Of a stretch of 42,442 bases of DNA, positions 9,466 through 16,134 are shown in pieces. The first letter of the stretch is position 1, and every line of letters starts with the position of its first letter. The position numbers and the translations under genes are program-made. This stretch comes from Micrococcales bacterium (GTDB lineage Bacteria; Actinomycetota; Actinomycetes; Actinomycetales; Microbacteriaceae). The stretch lies in assembly GCA_947454255.1 (NCBI GenBank), contig CANGIU010000012.1, positions 1-42,442 on the forward strand, given 5' to 3'. The notes under the pieces were generated by a model that saw nothing but the letters and a program-made list of their open reading frames with translations, ran no database searches and had not been told where the DNA came from.

Positions 9466-9564
9466 TAAGATTGAGTCTTGGTGTTTCGGCACGTAAAATC
9501 CCAATTTTTTCGGTTGGTTTTTCGCGTGCTTCGGAGCAACACAAAGCAAAAGATAAGTGAGTTT
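9466..9564 (+). promoter_or_regulatory. Candidate promoter and hairpin-bearing leader of infA
   Basis: TAAGAT at 9466-9471 is a plausible -10 box; no good -35 is visible. The following 87 bases before infA hold three small hairpins, each with TTCGG near its loop: GTGT/GCAC closing TTCG at 9481-9492, CCAA/TTGG at 9501-9517, and TGCT/AGCA at 9527-9538. AAGTGAG (9555-9561) is a weak ribosome binding site three bases before the ATG. The ten-base string CCTAAGATTG is also found just upstream of pcrA (35490-35499). Confidence 0.35.
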
Positions 9565-9786
9565 ATGGCCAGCAAAGACGGCGTCATCGAGATCGAGGGC
9601 ATAGTTGTTGAGGCTCTTCCGAACGCGATGTTCCGAGTAGAGCTGACCAACGGGCACAAGGTCTTAGCGCACATCTCTGGAAAGATGCGACAGAACTACA
9701 TTCGTATTCTTCCTGAAGATCGCGTAATCGTTGAGCTCAGCACCTACGACCTAAATCGTGGGCGCATCACTTATAGATATAAGTAA
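9565..9786 (+). CDS. infA: Translation initiation factor IF-1
   Basis: A 73-residue single S1/OB-fold protein that binds the A site of the 30S subunit with IF-2 and IF-3 during initiation. [23 protein letters not shown] at the start and [23 protein letters not shown] then RGRITYRYK at the end are nearly invariant in bacteria. The open frame reaches back to 9478, but that extra 29-residue piece is unrelated to IF-1 and the ATG at 9565 gives the exact family length, so the shorter start is chosen. rpmJ follows after 35 bases. Confidence 0.97.
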   Translation: MASKDGVIEIEGIVVEALPNAMFRVELTNGHKVLAHISGKMRQNYIRILPEDRVIVELSTYDLNRGRITYRYK

Positions 9787-9821
9787 ATCGGTTTCTAAAA
9801 CCACGAACAGAAAAAAGAGAC

Positions 9822-9935
9822 ATGAAGGTTAATCCAAGCGTCAAGAAGATTTGTGACAAGTGCAAGGTCATTCGTCGCCACGGTCGCGTCATGGTCATCT
9901 GCGAGAACCCTCGCCACAAGCAGCGCCAGGGCTAA
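9822..9935 (+). CDS. rpmJ: 50S ribosomal protein L36 (zinc-binding type)
   Basis: A 37-residue protein, [14 protein letters not shown] at its N-terminus and [11 protein letters not shown] at its C-terminus. The zinc ribbon ligands Cys11, Cys14, Cys27 and His32 are all present, so this is the cysteine-containing, zinc-dependent (C+) form of L36 rather than the C- paralogue induced under zinc limitation. It is the smallest large-subunit protein and contacts the factor-binding region of 23S rRNA. AAGAGA (9815-9820) precedes the ATG. It ends the infA-rpmJ pair, 160 bases before rpsM. Confidence 0.96.
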   Translation: MKVNPSVKKICDKCKVIRRHGRVMVICENPRHKQRQG

Positions 9936-9954
9936 GCACACAGATTTGCAACAT

Positions 9955-9970
9955 CCTCACTTCTGTGGGG
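9955..9970 (+). other. Six-pair hairpin after rpmJ
   Basis: CCTCAC (9955-9960) can pair with GTGGGG (9965-9970) around a TTCT loop, with one G-U pair. It is 19 bases after the rpmJ stop, where a terminator or attenuator would be expected. No T-tract follows (CATAACTAAATAAA), so it is not a canonical intrinsic terminator. Confidence 0.3.
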
Positions 9971-9992
9971 CATAACTAAATAAAACAACAAG

Positions 9993-10076
9993 GCAGTGTT
10001 CAGGATTTTATATCTGGCACCTCTCGAGAAGGCGAGAGCTTGAATTTATTCAAGACAACACTGCTGCAGACCTTCT
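9993..10076 (+). ncRNA. Structured leader RNA of the rpsM operon with predicted pseudoknot
   Basis: An outer helix of eight perfect pairs joins GCAGTGTT (9993-10000) to AACACTGC (10057-10064). Inside it are a weak arm (10001-10016), a hairpin CTCTCG/CGAGAG (10021-10026 with 10033-10038), and directly abutting it a hairpin CTTGAA/TTCAAG (10039-10044 with 10049-10054, loop TTTA). The six-base loop of the first hairpin, AGAAGG (10027-10032), is exactly complementary to CCTTCT at 10071-10076, so a pseudoknot to the 3' tail is possible. The ribosome binding site AGGAG follows at 10084-10088 and rpsM starts at 10096. The shape suggests a cis-acting site for ribosomal-protein feedback; this is inference from base pairing only, and I do not recognise it as a named family. 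Confidence 0.6.
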
Positions 10077-10095
10077 AAACAACAGGAGAAATCCA

Positions 10096-10476
10096 ATGGC
10101 ACGTATTGCCGGAGTCGATATTCCACGCGACAAGCGCGTTGAAATCGCCCTAACCTACATCTATGGAATCGGCCGCACACGCAGTGTGAAAGTTCTAGCC
10201 GACACCAACATCGATAAGAACACTCGAGTAAAAGATCTAACTGATGACCAGTTGGTTGCTATTCGTGACTACCTAGAAGGTAACTACAAAGTCGAAGGTG
10301 ATCTTCGTCGTGATGTTGCAGCTGACATTCGCCGCAAGGTTGAGATTGGTTCATACCAGGGTGTCCGTCACCGCAAGGGACTACCTGTTCATGGTCAGCG
10401 CACCAAAACTAACGCTCGTACTCGCAAGGGTCCAAAGCGTACTGTGGCCGGTAAGAAGAAGGCGGCACGCAAGTAG
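10096..10476 (+). CDS. rpsM: 30S ribosomal protein S13
   Basis: A 126-residue S13 in the head of the small subunit, contacting L5 and tRNA in the P site through its basic C-terminal tail. [30 protein letters not shown] and the signature [33 protein letters not shown] are present. AGGAG at 10084-10088 is the ribosome binding site. It is the first gene of the alpha operon and stands behind an unusually structured leader, so it is the likely point of translational feedback for this operon. Confidence 0.98.
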   Translation: MARIAGVDIPRDKRVEIALTYIYGIGRTRSVKVLADTNIDKNTRVKDLTDDQLVAIRDYLEGNYKVEGDLRRDVAADIRRKVEIGSYQGVRHRKGLPVHGQRTKTNARTRKGPKRTVAGKKKAARK

Positions 10477-10519
10477 CCCCCGGCTCTTCGCGTCGTATTA
10501 AGGATTTAGGAGAAAACTC

Positions 10520-10930
10520 ATGGCAGCACCGAAGACTAAGGCAGCGGGTTCAGTTCGCAAGCCACGTCGTAAAGAAAAGAAGAACGTTACTCACGGACAG
10601 GCTCACATCAAGAGCACATTCAACAACACCATCGTGTCAATCACTGATGCAACCGGTGCTGTTATTTCTTGGTCATCATCAGGCGATGTTGGTTTCAAGG
10701 GTTCACGTAAGTCAACACCTTTCGCCGCACAGATGGCAGCAGAAGCTGCAGCTCGTAAGGCGCAGGAACATGGTTTGAAGAAGGTTGATGTTTTCGTAAA
10801 GGGTCCAGGCTCTGGTCGTGAAACAGCTATCCGTTCACTACAAGCAGCAGGTCTAGAAGTTGGTTCGATTTCAGATGTGACCCCACAGGCTCACAACGGA
10901 TGTCGTCCACCAAAGATCCGCCGCATCTAA
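10520..10930 (+). CDS. rpsK: 30S ribosomal protein S11
   Basis: A 136-residue S11 of the small-subunit platform. After a basic leader (residues 1-22) come [45 protein letters not shown] and the C-terminal [20 protein letters not shown], which are close to invariant. A GGAG ribosome binding site at 10509-10512 precedes the ATG by seven bases. In several bacteria rpsD follows, but here the next gene is rpoA after about 106 bases with no S4 frame. Confidence 0.98.
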   Translation: MAAPKTKAAGSVRKPRRKEKKNVTHGQAHIKSTFNNTIVSITDATGAVISWSSSGDVGFKGSRKSTPFAAQMAAEAAARKAQEHGLKKVDVFVKGPGSGRETAIRSLQAAGLEVGSISDVTPQAHNGCRPPKIRRI

Positions 10931-10947
10931 GTTTTCAAAAACATATA

Positions 10948-10978
10948 ACTAAATAAACGCTGTTTAGTGGCCACTAAA
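10948..10978 (+). promoter_or_regulatory. Alternative-pairing palindromes in the rpsK-rpoA gap
   Basis: The hexamer ACTAAA (10948-10953) can pair with TTTAGT (10963-10968), which can instead pair with a second ACTAAA (10973-10978); the last two form the perfect 16-base palindrome TTTAGTGGCCACTAAA (10963-10978). The two pairings are mutually exclusive. A 13-base string ATAACTAAATAAA (10945-10957) at its left edge also occurs at 9972-9984, just before the rpsM leader. It may be a protein-binding operator, an RNA switch, or a processing site for rpoA mRNA. Confidence 0.4.
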
Positions 10979-11036
10979 TAGCAAACCCCAACAAACGAGA
11001 CATTAAATAGTGGATGTCTCCATGAAAGGAACCACA

Positions 11037-12038
11037 GTGCTAATTGCACAGCTACCAGTTCTGCACGAAGATATCGACAGCAATTTTCCTAACCGCGCAC
11101 GCTTCACTCTAGATCCACTAGAGCCTGGCTTCGGTTACACACTTGGAAACTCGCTACGTCGCACATTGCTTTCATCTATCCCAGGTGCTGCTGTTACCAG
11201 CATCAAGATTGAAGGTATCAGTCACGAATTCGGACCGATCAACGGTGTGAAGGAAGACGTTACCGAAGTTATCTTGAACGTCAAGGATCTAGTTGTTTCA
11301 TCTCACGCAGATGAGCCAGTTATCGTTCGCCTAAAGGCTGGCGTTGGTGAAGCTAAGGCTTCCGACATCGTTGCTGACGAGCGTGTAACAATCCACAACC
11401 CAGACCTAGTTATCGCAACTGTAAACAAGGGAACCCTTGACATGCAGTTGACCATTGAAGCTGGCCGTGGATATGTTCAGGCATCTCAGAACCGTCAGCC
11501 AGACATGGCTAACAACGGCATCATCCCAGTTGACTCAATTTACTCTCCTGTGTTGAAAGTTTCTTACCGTGTTGAGGCAACTCGTGCCGGTGAGTTCACA
11601 AACTTCGACAAGCTAATTGTTGACATTGAGACAAAGCCATCTATCACTCCTCGTGAAGCTGTTGCTTCTGCAGGAAAGACTTTGGTTAACCTATTCGGTC
11701 TAGCGGCAGCTTTGGATGAGAACGCAGAAGGTATCGACCTTCCTGCATCAGCAATCCCAGTTGATCTACCACCAGCACTTGCTAAGCCAATTGAAGAACT
11801 AGACCTAACCGTCCGTTCATACAACTGCCTAAAGCGCGAAGGTATTAACACAGTTAGCGAATTGATTAACCTAACCGAAGATCAGCTAATGAACATTCGT
11901 AACTTTGGTTCTAAGTCTGTTGATGAAGTGCGCGACAAGCTAACTTCAATGGGACTTCGCTTCCGCGACTCAGTTCCTGGTTTCGAAGCAGCATACTTCT
12001 CAGCCAACCCAAGCTTTGACGAGGACGACCAGGACTAG
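11037..12038 (+). CDS. rpoA: DNA-directed RNA polymerase subunit alpha
   Basis: Starts assembly of RNA polymerase by dimerising and binding beta and beta-prime. The N-terminal domain (about residues 1-225) has [23 protein letters not shown] and [19 protein letters not shown]; the C-terminal domain (about 255-320), which contacts UP elements and activators, has [33 protein letters not shown]. The frame is open from GTG 11010, but actinobacterial homologues begin (M)LIAQ, which matches GTG at 11037, and AAGGA (11026-11030) stands six bases before it. The resulting 333 residues equal the usual length. It lies between rpsK and rplQ with rpsD absent. Confidence 0.97.
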   Translation: MLIAQLPVLHEDIDSNFPNRARFTLDPLEPGFGYTLGNSLRRTLLSSIPGAAVTSIKIEGISHEFGPINGVKEDVTEVILNVKDLVVSSHADEPVIVRLKAGVGEAKASDIVADERVTIHNPDLVIATVNKGTLDMQLTIEAGRGYVQASQNRQPDMANNGIIPVDSIYSPVLKVSYRVEATRAGEFTNFDKLIVDIETKPSITPREAVASAGKTLVNLFGLAAALDENAEGIDLPASAIPVDLPPALAKPIEELDLTVRSYNCLKREGINTVSELINLTEDQLMNIRNFGSKSVDEVRDKLTSMGLRFRDSVPGFEAAYFSANPSFDEDDQD

Positions 12039-12069
12039 TCCTGAGTCAAGAAACTAATAGGAGAAATAA

Positions 12070-12756
12070 ATGCCACGCCCAACTAAGGGTCCACGCCTAG
12101 GTGGAGGTCCAGCTCACGAGCGTCTATTGCTCAACAACCTGGCCGCATCACTTTTCACTCACAAGGCAGTGACCACAACTGAGACCAAAGCTAAGCGCGT
12201 TCAGCCAGTTGCCGAGAAGCTAGTATCACTTGCCAAGCGTGGAGATCTTCACGCTCGTCGTCAAGTAATGGCTGACATCACTGACAAGAGCGTAGTTCAC
12301 GAGCTATTTACTAACGTAGCTCCGCTAGTTCAAGACCGTTCTGGTGGATACACCAGAATCACCAAGCTAGGTTTCCGTAAGGGCGACAACGCTCCTATGG
12401 CACTTATCGAACTTGTTCTTGAGCCAGTAACTGCAAAGCCTGCAAGAACTAAGACCAAGCTAACCAACGCTGTCAAGGCAACTGCTGCTGCAGTTGTAGT
12501 TGAAGAAGTTGTTGAGCACACCGAGCCAGAAACAGTTGTTGACGAAAACATCGTTGAAGAAGCAGTTGTTGAAGCCCCAGTTGTAGTTGAAGAAACTACT
12601 CCAGTTGCTGAAGAAGCTCCAGTTGCTGAAGAAGCTCCAGTGGTTGAAGAAGCCGCTGCTGAAGTTGTTGCTGAAGAAGCTGCACCTGCTGAAGAAGCAG
12701 CTGTTGCTGAAGCAGAAGCTGAAGCTGGCGATAACCCAACTGCAGACGAAGCCTAG
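12070..12756 (+). CDS. rplQ: 50S ribosomal protein L17 with long acidic C-terminal extension
   Basis: Residues 1-120 are an L17 domain: [58 protein letters not shown], then [26 protein letters not shown]17 lies near the tunnel exit. The remaining 105 or so residues are an Ala/Glu/Val/Pro-rich, strongly acidic tail, roughly doubling the bacterial minimum of about 120. The tail includes three tandem copies of a six-residue unit ([18 protein letters not shown]). AGGAG at 12059-12063 is the ribosome binding site. It is followed after 17 bases by truA. Confidence 0.97.
   Translation: MPRPTKGPRLGGGPAHERLLLNNLAASLFTHKAVTTTETKAKRVQPVAEKLVSLAKRGDLHARRQVMADITDKSVVHELFTNVAPLVQDRSGGYTRITKLGFRKGDNAPMALIELVLEPVTAKPARTKTKLTNAVKATAAAVVVEEVVEHTEPETVVDENIVEEAVVEAPVVVEETTPVAEEAPVAEEAPVVEEAAAEVVAEEAAPAEEAAVAEAEAEAGDNPTADEA
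12601..12654 (+). repeat. Three tandem 18-base repeats inside rplQ
   Basis: CCAGTTGCTGAAGAAGCT occurs at 12601-12618 and again, identical, at 12619-12636; a third copy at 12637-12654 has two or three changes. Each encodes Pro-Val-(Ala or Val)-Glu-Glu-Ala in the acidic tail of L17. In-frame units of this kind readily change number by slippage. Confidence 0.85.
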
Positions 12757-12773
12757 AGTCTAAAGAGAATCTA

Positions 12774-13640
12774 ATGAGACAAGCCGTTGACCAACTGGTC
12801 GACGGCTTGACTCGTTTAAGGATTGATCTGGCCTACGACGGAACAGAATTCAATGGTTGGGCTAAACAGCCAAAACTCAGAACAGTTCAAGCCGAAGTTG
12901 TCGCAGTTCTAACCAAAATATTCGGCCCTTCCGAAACTGACTTTGGGCTTCGAGTTGCTGGAAGAACTGACGCTGGAGTCCACGCGGAGCATCAGGTGAT
13001 TCACATAGATGTGAGCCCGGCTCAGCTAAAGCGTCTAGGACGAAGTATGGATCTTCGTTTGAAAATGAATTCACTTTTGGATCCTGATATTCGGGTAGTC
13101 AAAGTTGAGCAAGCACCCGCGTCATTTCATGCTCGCTATGCTGCAACGCATCGTCGGTATCGATACACCATCGCAGATGCCACCAGTGGTTGGAACCCGC
13201 TTCGAGCCCGATACAACCTCTGGTTGAAATATCCTTTGGATCTTCAAGCCATGCAGGAAGCGAGCAAGGAATTCATCGGATTACATGATTTTGCGGCTTT
13301 TAGTAAGCCAAAGCCTAAAGCGACGACAATTCGAGAACTGCGGTCTATCAAAGTCTCTAGAAACAAGGCTTTGGGGAATGTTATTGAGATTGAACTTATG
13401 GCCGATGCGTTTGCCCACAATATGGTCAGATCCATCGTTGGGGCGCTCATCAAGGTGGGAGCTGGCAGAGCCACAGCTAAGGACCTCCAGAAGGCCCTGA
13501 AATCCAAGTCAAGGGCTCATCCATACAAGGTAGTCACTCCTGAGGGATTGAGCCTTATCGAGGTTGGCTACCCGCCCAAGAGCGAATATGCCAAGCAGGT
13601 AGCCACCACCCAGCACACTAGGTCGCTGGACGATAATTAG
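12774..13640 (+). CDS. truA: tRNA pseudouridine synthase A
   Basis: Converts uridines 38-40 of tRNA anticodon arms to pseudouridine. The catalytic Asp66 lies in GRTDAGVHA, preceded by LAYDGTEFNGWAKQP and RTVQAEV, and followed by FHARYAATHRRYRYTI and the C-terminal AFAHNMVRSIVGALIKVGAG. 288 residues is normal. The ATG at 12774 has a weak AGAG upstream; homologues usually start close to RLRIDLAYDG, so TTG at 12807 is an alternative. A strong hairpin (12781-12808) lies between these two starts. It sits after rplQ as in many actinobacteria. Confidence 0.95.
   Translation: MRQAVDQLVDGLTRLRIDLAYDGTEFNGWAKQPKLRTVQAEVVAVLTKIFGPSETDFGLRVAGRTDAGVHAEHQVIHIDVSPAQLKRLGRSMDLRLKMNSLLDPDIRVVKVEQAPASFHARYAATHRRYRYTIADATSGWNPLRARYNLWLKYPLDLQAMQEASKEFIGLHDFAAFSKPKPKATTIRELRSIKVSRNKALGNVIEIELMADAFAHNMVRSIVGALIKVGAGRATAKDLQKALKSKSRAHPYKVVTPEGLSLIEVGYPPKSEYAKQVATTQHTRSLDDN
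12781..12808 (+). promoter_or_regulatory. Strong hairpin at the 5' end of truA
   Basis: AAGCCGTTGACC (12781-12792) pairs with GGTCGACGGCTT (12797-12808) over twelve pairs including one G-U, with the four-base loop AACT. It begins four bases after the annotated ATG. Only TTGACTCGTTTAAG follows, so it lacks a proper T-tract; it may be an attenuator between the ribosomal genes and truA, or a translation-limiting element. Confidence 0.5.
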
Positions 13641-13674
13641 CCAATATCTGCGGGTTGCATTTACTGCCAACTTC

Positions 13675-13719
13675 GGGCTAAACTTGACCCTTGGTGCCGT
13701 AAGCCATTTGGCTTAGCCC
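13675..13719 (+). promoter_or_regulatory. Candidate structured leader upstream of rplM
   Basis: The 138 bases between truA and rplM hold GGGCTAA (13675-13681), complementary to TTAGCCC (13713-13719), and nested within it TAAGCCA (13700-13706), complementary to TGGCTTA (13709-13715). The two share TTA 13713-13715, so the full forms compete; a GCCA/TGGC inner stem could coexist with the outer one. TATAAG at 13754-13759 may be a -10 box and AGAAGG at 13764-13769 is the rplM ribosome binding site. L13 mRNA leaders are known in Firmicutes; I cannot say this one is related. Confidence 0.4.
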
Positions 13720-13778
13720 ATGTTGATGACTCTTAGATTCATCGCCAATCCGATATAAGAAATAGAAGGCAATCTAGC

Positions 13779-14222
13779 GTGCGTACTTATTCACCAAAGG
13801 CTCATGAGCTTCAGAACGACTGGCTCGTAATCGACGCCACTGACGTAGTTCTTGGCCGTCTAGCCGCCACTGCTGCCGCACTACTGCGCGGTAAGCACAA
13901 GCCAACCTTTGCTCCTCACATGGACAATGGTGACTTTGTAGTCATCATCAATGCAGAGAAGGTTGCTCTAACCGGATCAAAGCTTCAGAAGAAGAACGCA
14001 TACCGTCACTCTGGTTACCCAGGTGGTTTGACTGCAACTACTTATGCTGAACTTCTAGAGAAGTCTCCAGAGAAGGCAGTTGAGAAGGCAATCCGTGGAA
14101 TGCTTCCTAAGAACACTCTTGGTCGCGACCAGCTTGCAAAACTTAAGGTTTACCGTGGTGCAGAACACCCACACGTAGCTCAGGCTCCAAAGCCATTCAC
14201 AATCGGTCAGGTAGCGCAGTAA
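13779..14222 (+). CDS. rplM: 50S ribosomal protein L13
   Basis: A 147-residue L13, an early large-subunit assembly protein. [62 protein letters not shown] and the [30 protein letters not shown] motif are diagnostic. The GTG at 13779 is supported by AGAAGG at 13764-13769, nine bases before it, and by the family N-terminus. rpsI follows after 23 bases, the conserved L13-S9 pair. Confidence 0.98.
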   Translation: MRTYSPKAHELQNDWLVIDATDVVLGRLAATAAALLRGKHKPTFAPHMDNGDFVVIINAEKVALTGSKLQKKNAYRHSGYPGGLTATTYAELLEKSPEKAVEKAIRGMLPKNTLGRDQLAKLKVYRGAEHPHVAQAPKPFTIGQVAQ

Positions 14223-14245
14223 GCGCTTAGAAGAGAAGAAGACTA

Positions 14246-14752
14246 ATGCCAACTAAGAAAGTCGCTGAAGCTGTAGAAGCTGTTGAAGCCGCGCCATCAT
14301 CTTTCACCACCGAGACTCCTGCTGCCAAAGAAACTAAGCCAGCTAAATCACGTGGCCCACTAACTGTTCCAGGTGCCGGTCTAGGTCGTCGTAAGGAAGC
14401 AATCGCTCGCGTACGAATCAAGCCAGGTACCGGAGTGATCAAGGTAAACGGTCGTGAACTTGCAGAATACTTCCCAAACAAGTTGCACCAGCAACTAATC
14501 ACAGACCCTTTCAAGGTTCTAGGTCTTCAGGATTCATACGACGTTGTCGCTCGCATCCAGGGTGGTGGAGTTGCTGGTCAGGCTGGTGCTCTTCGTCTTG
14601 GTATTGCTCGTTCCCTTAACGAGATTGACCGCGAGAACAACCGCCCAGCTTTGAAGAAGGCAGGCTTCCTGTCTCGTGACGCTCGTGTTATTGAGCGTAA
14701 GAAGGCTGGTCTTAAGAAGGCTCGTAAGGCGTCTCAGTTCTCTAAGCGTTAA
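14246..14752 (+). CDS. rpsI: 30S ribosomal protein S9 with N-terminal extension
   Basis: The S9 core runs from about residue 40 to the end: [33 protein letters not shown], then [19 protein letters not shown] and the C-terminal [32 protein letters not shown], whose last Lys-Arg contacts P-site tRNA. The 168 residues exceed the usual 130 because of an Ala/Glu/Thr/Pro-rich leader. AGAAGAAGA upstream of the ATG acts as a weak ribosome binding site. It closes the ribosomal part of the window and is followed by glmM. Confidence 0.98.
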   Translation: MPTKKVAEAVEAVEAAPSSFTTETPAAKETKPAKSRGPLTVPGAGLGRRKEAIARVRIKPGTGVIKVNGRELAEYFPNKLHQQLITDPFKVLGLQDSYDVVARIQGGGVAGQAGALRLGIARSLNEIDRENNRPALKKAGFLSRDARVIERKKAGLKKARKASQFSKR

Positions 14753-14759
14753 GTCGCTT

Positions 14760-14773
14760 CGAGCAACTGCTCG
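14760..14773 (+). other. Short hairpin between rpsI and glmM
   Basis: CGAGCA (14760-14765) pairs with TGCTCG (14768-14773), giving five to six pairs seven bases after the rpsI stop. No T-run follows. It lies just upstream of the proposed glmM -10 box (14776-14781), so it may serve as a weak terminator or overlap promoter recognition. Confidence 0.3.
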
Positions 14774-14775
14774 GC

Positions 14776-14781
14776 TAATCT
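14776..14781 (+). promoter_or_regulatory. -10 box of a probable leaderless glmM transcript
   Basis: TAATCT fits TANNNT and ends exactly six bases before the glmM ATG (14788), so transcription would begin at or next to the A of the start codon. There is no ribosome binding site in the six-base spacer AAAACC. The same spacing is seen before glmS, purN, the type 1 binding-fold gene and the methyltransferase gene. Confidence 0.5.
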
Positions 14782-14787
14782 AAAACC

Positions 14788-16134
14788 ATGGCCCGCCTAT
14801 TTGGTACCGATGGTGTTCGCGGTGTTGCTAATCGCGATCTAACTGTTTCCCTCGCGCTCAACTTAGCTCAAGCTGCCGCACTCGTCCTAGGCGAAACTGC
14901 TCGTAATGAAGGTCGTCGTCCAATTGCAATTATTGGTAGAGACCCGCGCATCTCTGGAGAATATTTAGCGGCTGCAGTTGCAACCGGTTTAGCTTCTTCT
15001 GGTGTTGATGTTTACGACGCAGGTGTCGTTCCAACTCCGGCAACAGCTTTCCTTACCGCAGATTTCAGTGCAGATTTTGGTGTGATGATTTCTGCTTCAC
15101 ACAATCCAGCTCCAGATAACGGCATCAAGTTCTTTGCAGTGGGTGGCCACAAACTAGCTGATGATATAGAAGACAAAATCGAAGCAGCTATGCAGGAAGA
15201 ACCACTATCCCCAATCGGTGCAGGTGTTGGCAGGGTGCAAAGATTTGCTGATGCTGAAGATCGATATCTCGTGCATTTATTAGGTGCTATTCCCAACACT
15301 CTTGAAGGCCTGACTGTAGTTATCGACTGTGCTCATGGTGCAGCTTCTGCTATTTCTCCTCAGGCATTTGCTGATGCAGGGGCAAAGGTAATTGTTATTG
15401 GAAATGATCCTGATGGATTGAACATCAATGCTGGTTATGGTTCAACTCACATGAGCGCATTGCAAGCTGCCGTGTTAGAAAATAATGCGGATCTGGGTTT
15501 TGCTCACGATGGTGATGCAGACCGATGTTTAGCTGTTGATCACACTGGTGCAATTGTTGATGGTGATCAATTGATGGCAATCCTTGCACTATCGGCAAAG
15601 GCTAAAGGCACACTGGCTAGAGATACCTTGGTTGCAACTGTGATGAGTAACCTTGGCCTGCGAATAGCCATGAAAGATGCCGGCATTACCATGCTTGAAA
15701 CTAAAGTTGGTGACCGTTACGTTTTAGAGCAGATCCGTGAAGGTGGATATACCCTGGGTGGCGAGCAATCAGGGCACATAATCTTTAGCCGTTATGCCAC
15801 CACAGGAGATGGGATACTCACCGCACTTATGATTGCTGCGGAAGTGAAAGCAACCGGTAAGAAACTATCTGAGCTTGCAGCGCAGATGAAGATATATCCG
15901 CAGGTGCTGATCAATGTTCGAGGTGTTGATCTAAGCAGGGTAGAGACAGATCCTGGTTTGAAAGAAGTGGTTGCTGAAGCAGAGGCCGAACTAGGAAATA
16001 CGGGACGAGTCTTGCTTAGAGCTTCGGGCACGGAACCGCTTATTCGCGTGATGGTGGAAGCGGCCGATGAAGGAACAGCTCATTCCTGGGCAGACCGTAT
16101 TGCTCGTGTTGTTGAAAAGAATCTAGCGCTCTAG
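14788..16134 (+). CDS. glmM: Phosphoglucosamine mutase
   Basis: Interconverts glucosamine-6-phosphate and glucosamine-1-phosphate for UDP-GlcNAc and peptidoglycan synthesis. The phosphoserine loop ISASHNP has its catalytic Ser at 104, the metal loop DGDADR is at 241-246, GGEQSGH marks the sugar-binding loop, and [15 protein letters not shown] is the phosphate-binding C-terminal domain. 448 residues is the standard length. No ribosome binding site precedes the ATG, consistent with a leaderless mRNA. It sits near glmS, which makes its substrate, with coaA between them on the other strand. Its TAG shares CTAG (16131-16134) with the coaA stop. Confidence 0.97.
   Translation: MARLFGTDGVRGVANRDLTVSLALNLAQAAALVLGETARNEGRRPIAIIGRDPRISGEYLAAAVATGLASSGVDVYDAGVVPTPATAFLTADFSADFGVMISASHNPAPDNGIKFFAVGGHKLADDIEDKIEAAMQEEPLSPIGAGVGRVQRFADAEDRYLVHLLGAIPNTLEGLTVVIDCAHGAASAISPQAFADAGAKVIVIGNDPDGLNINAGYGSTHMSALQAAVLENNADLGFAHDGDADRCLAVDHTGAIVDGDQLMAILALSAKAKGTLARDTLVATVMSNLGLRIAMKDAGITMLETKVGDRYVLEQIREGGYTLGGEQSGHIIFSRYATTGDGILTALMIAAEVKATGKKLSELAAQMKIYPQVLINVRGVDLSRVETDPGLKEVVAEAEAELGNTGRVLLRASGTEPLIRVMVEAADEGTAHSWADRIARVVEKNLAL

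Noticed and set aside
9478-9564. 29-residue upstream extension of IF-1
   Set aside because: The extension has no resemblance to IF-1, and the ATG at 9565 gives the exact family length; the stretch is better read as leader RNA.
11010-11036. Upstream GTG start for rpoA
   Set aside because: It adds nine residues absent from homologues, and a good AAGGA ribosome binding site stands before the internal GTG at 11037.
12781-12815. truA hairpin as a standard intrinsic terminator
   Set aside because: The stem is strong but the following TTGACTCGTTT is not a continuous T-run, and it would lie inside the truA reading frame.
13684-13712. TTGACC as the -35 box of an rplM promoter
   Set aside because: No TANNNT hexamer stands 16-18 bases downstream (TTTGGC is found), so the TTGACC is probably coincidental within the leader stem region.
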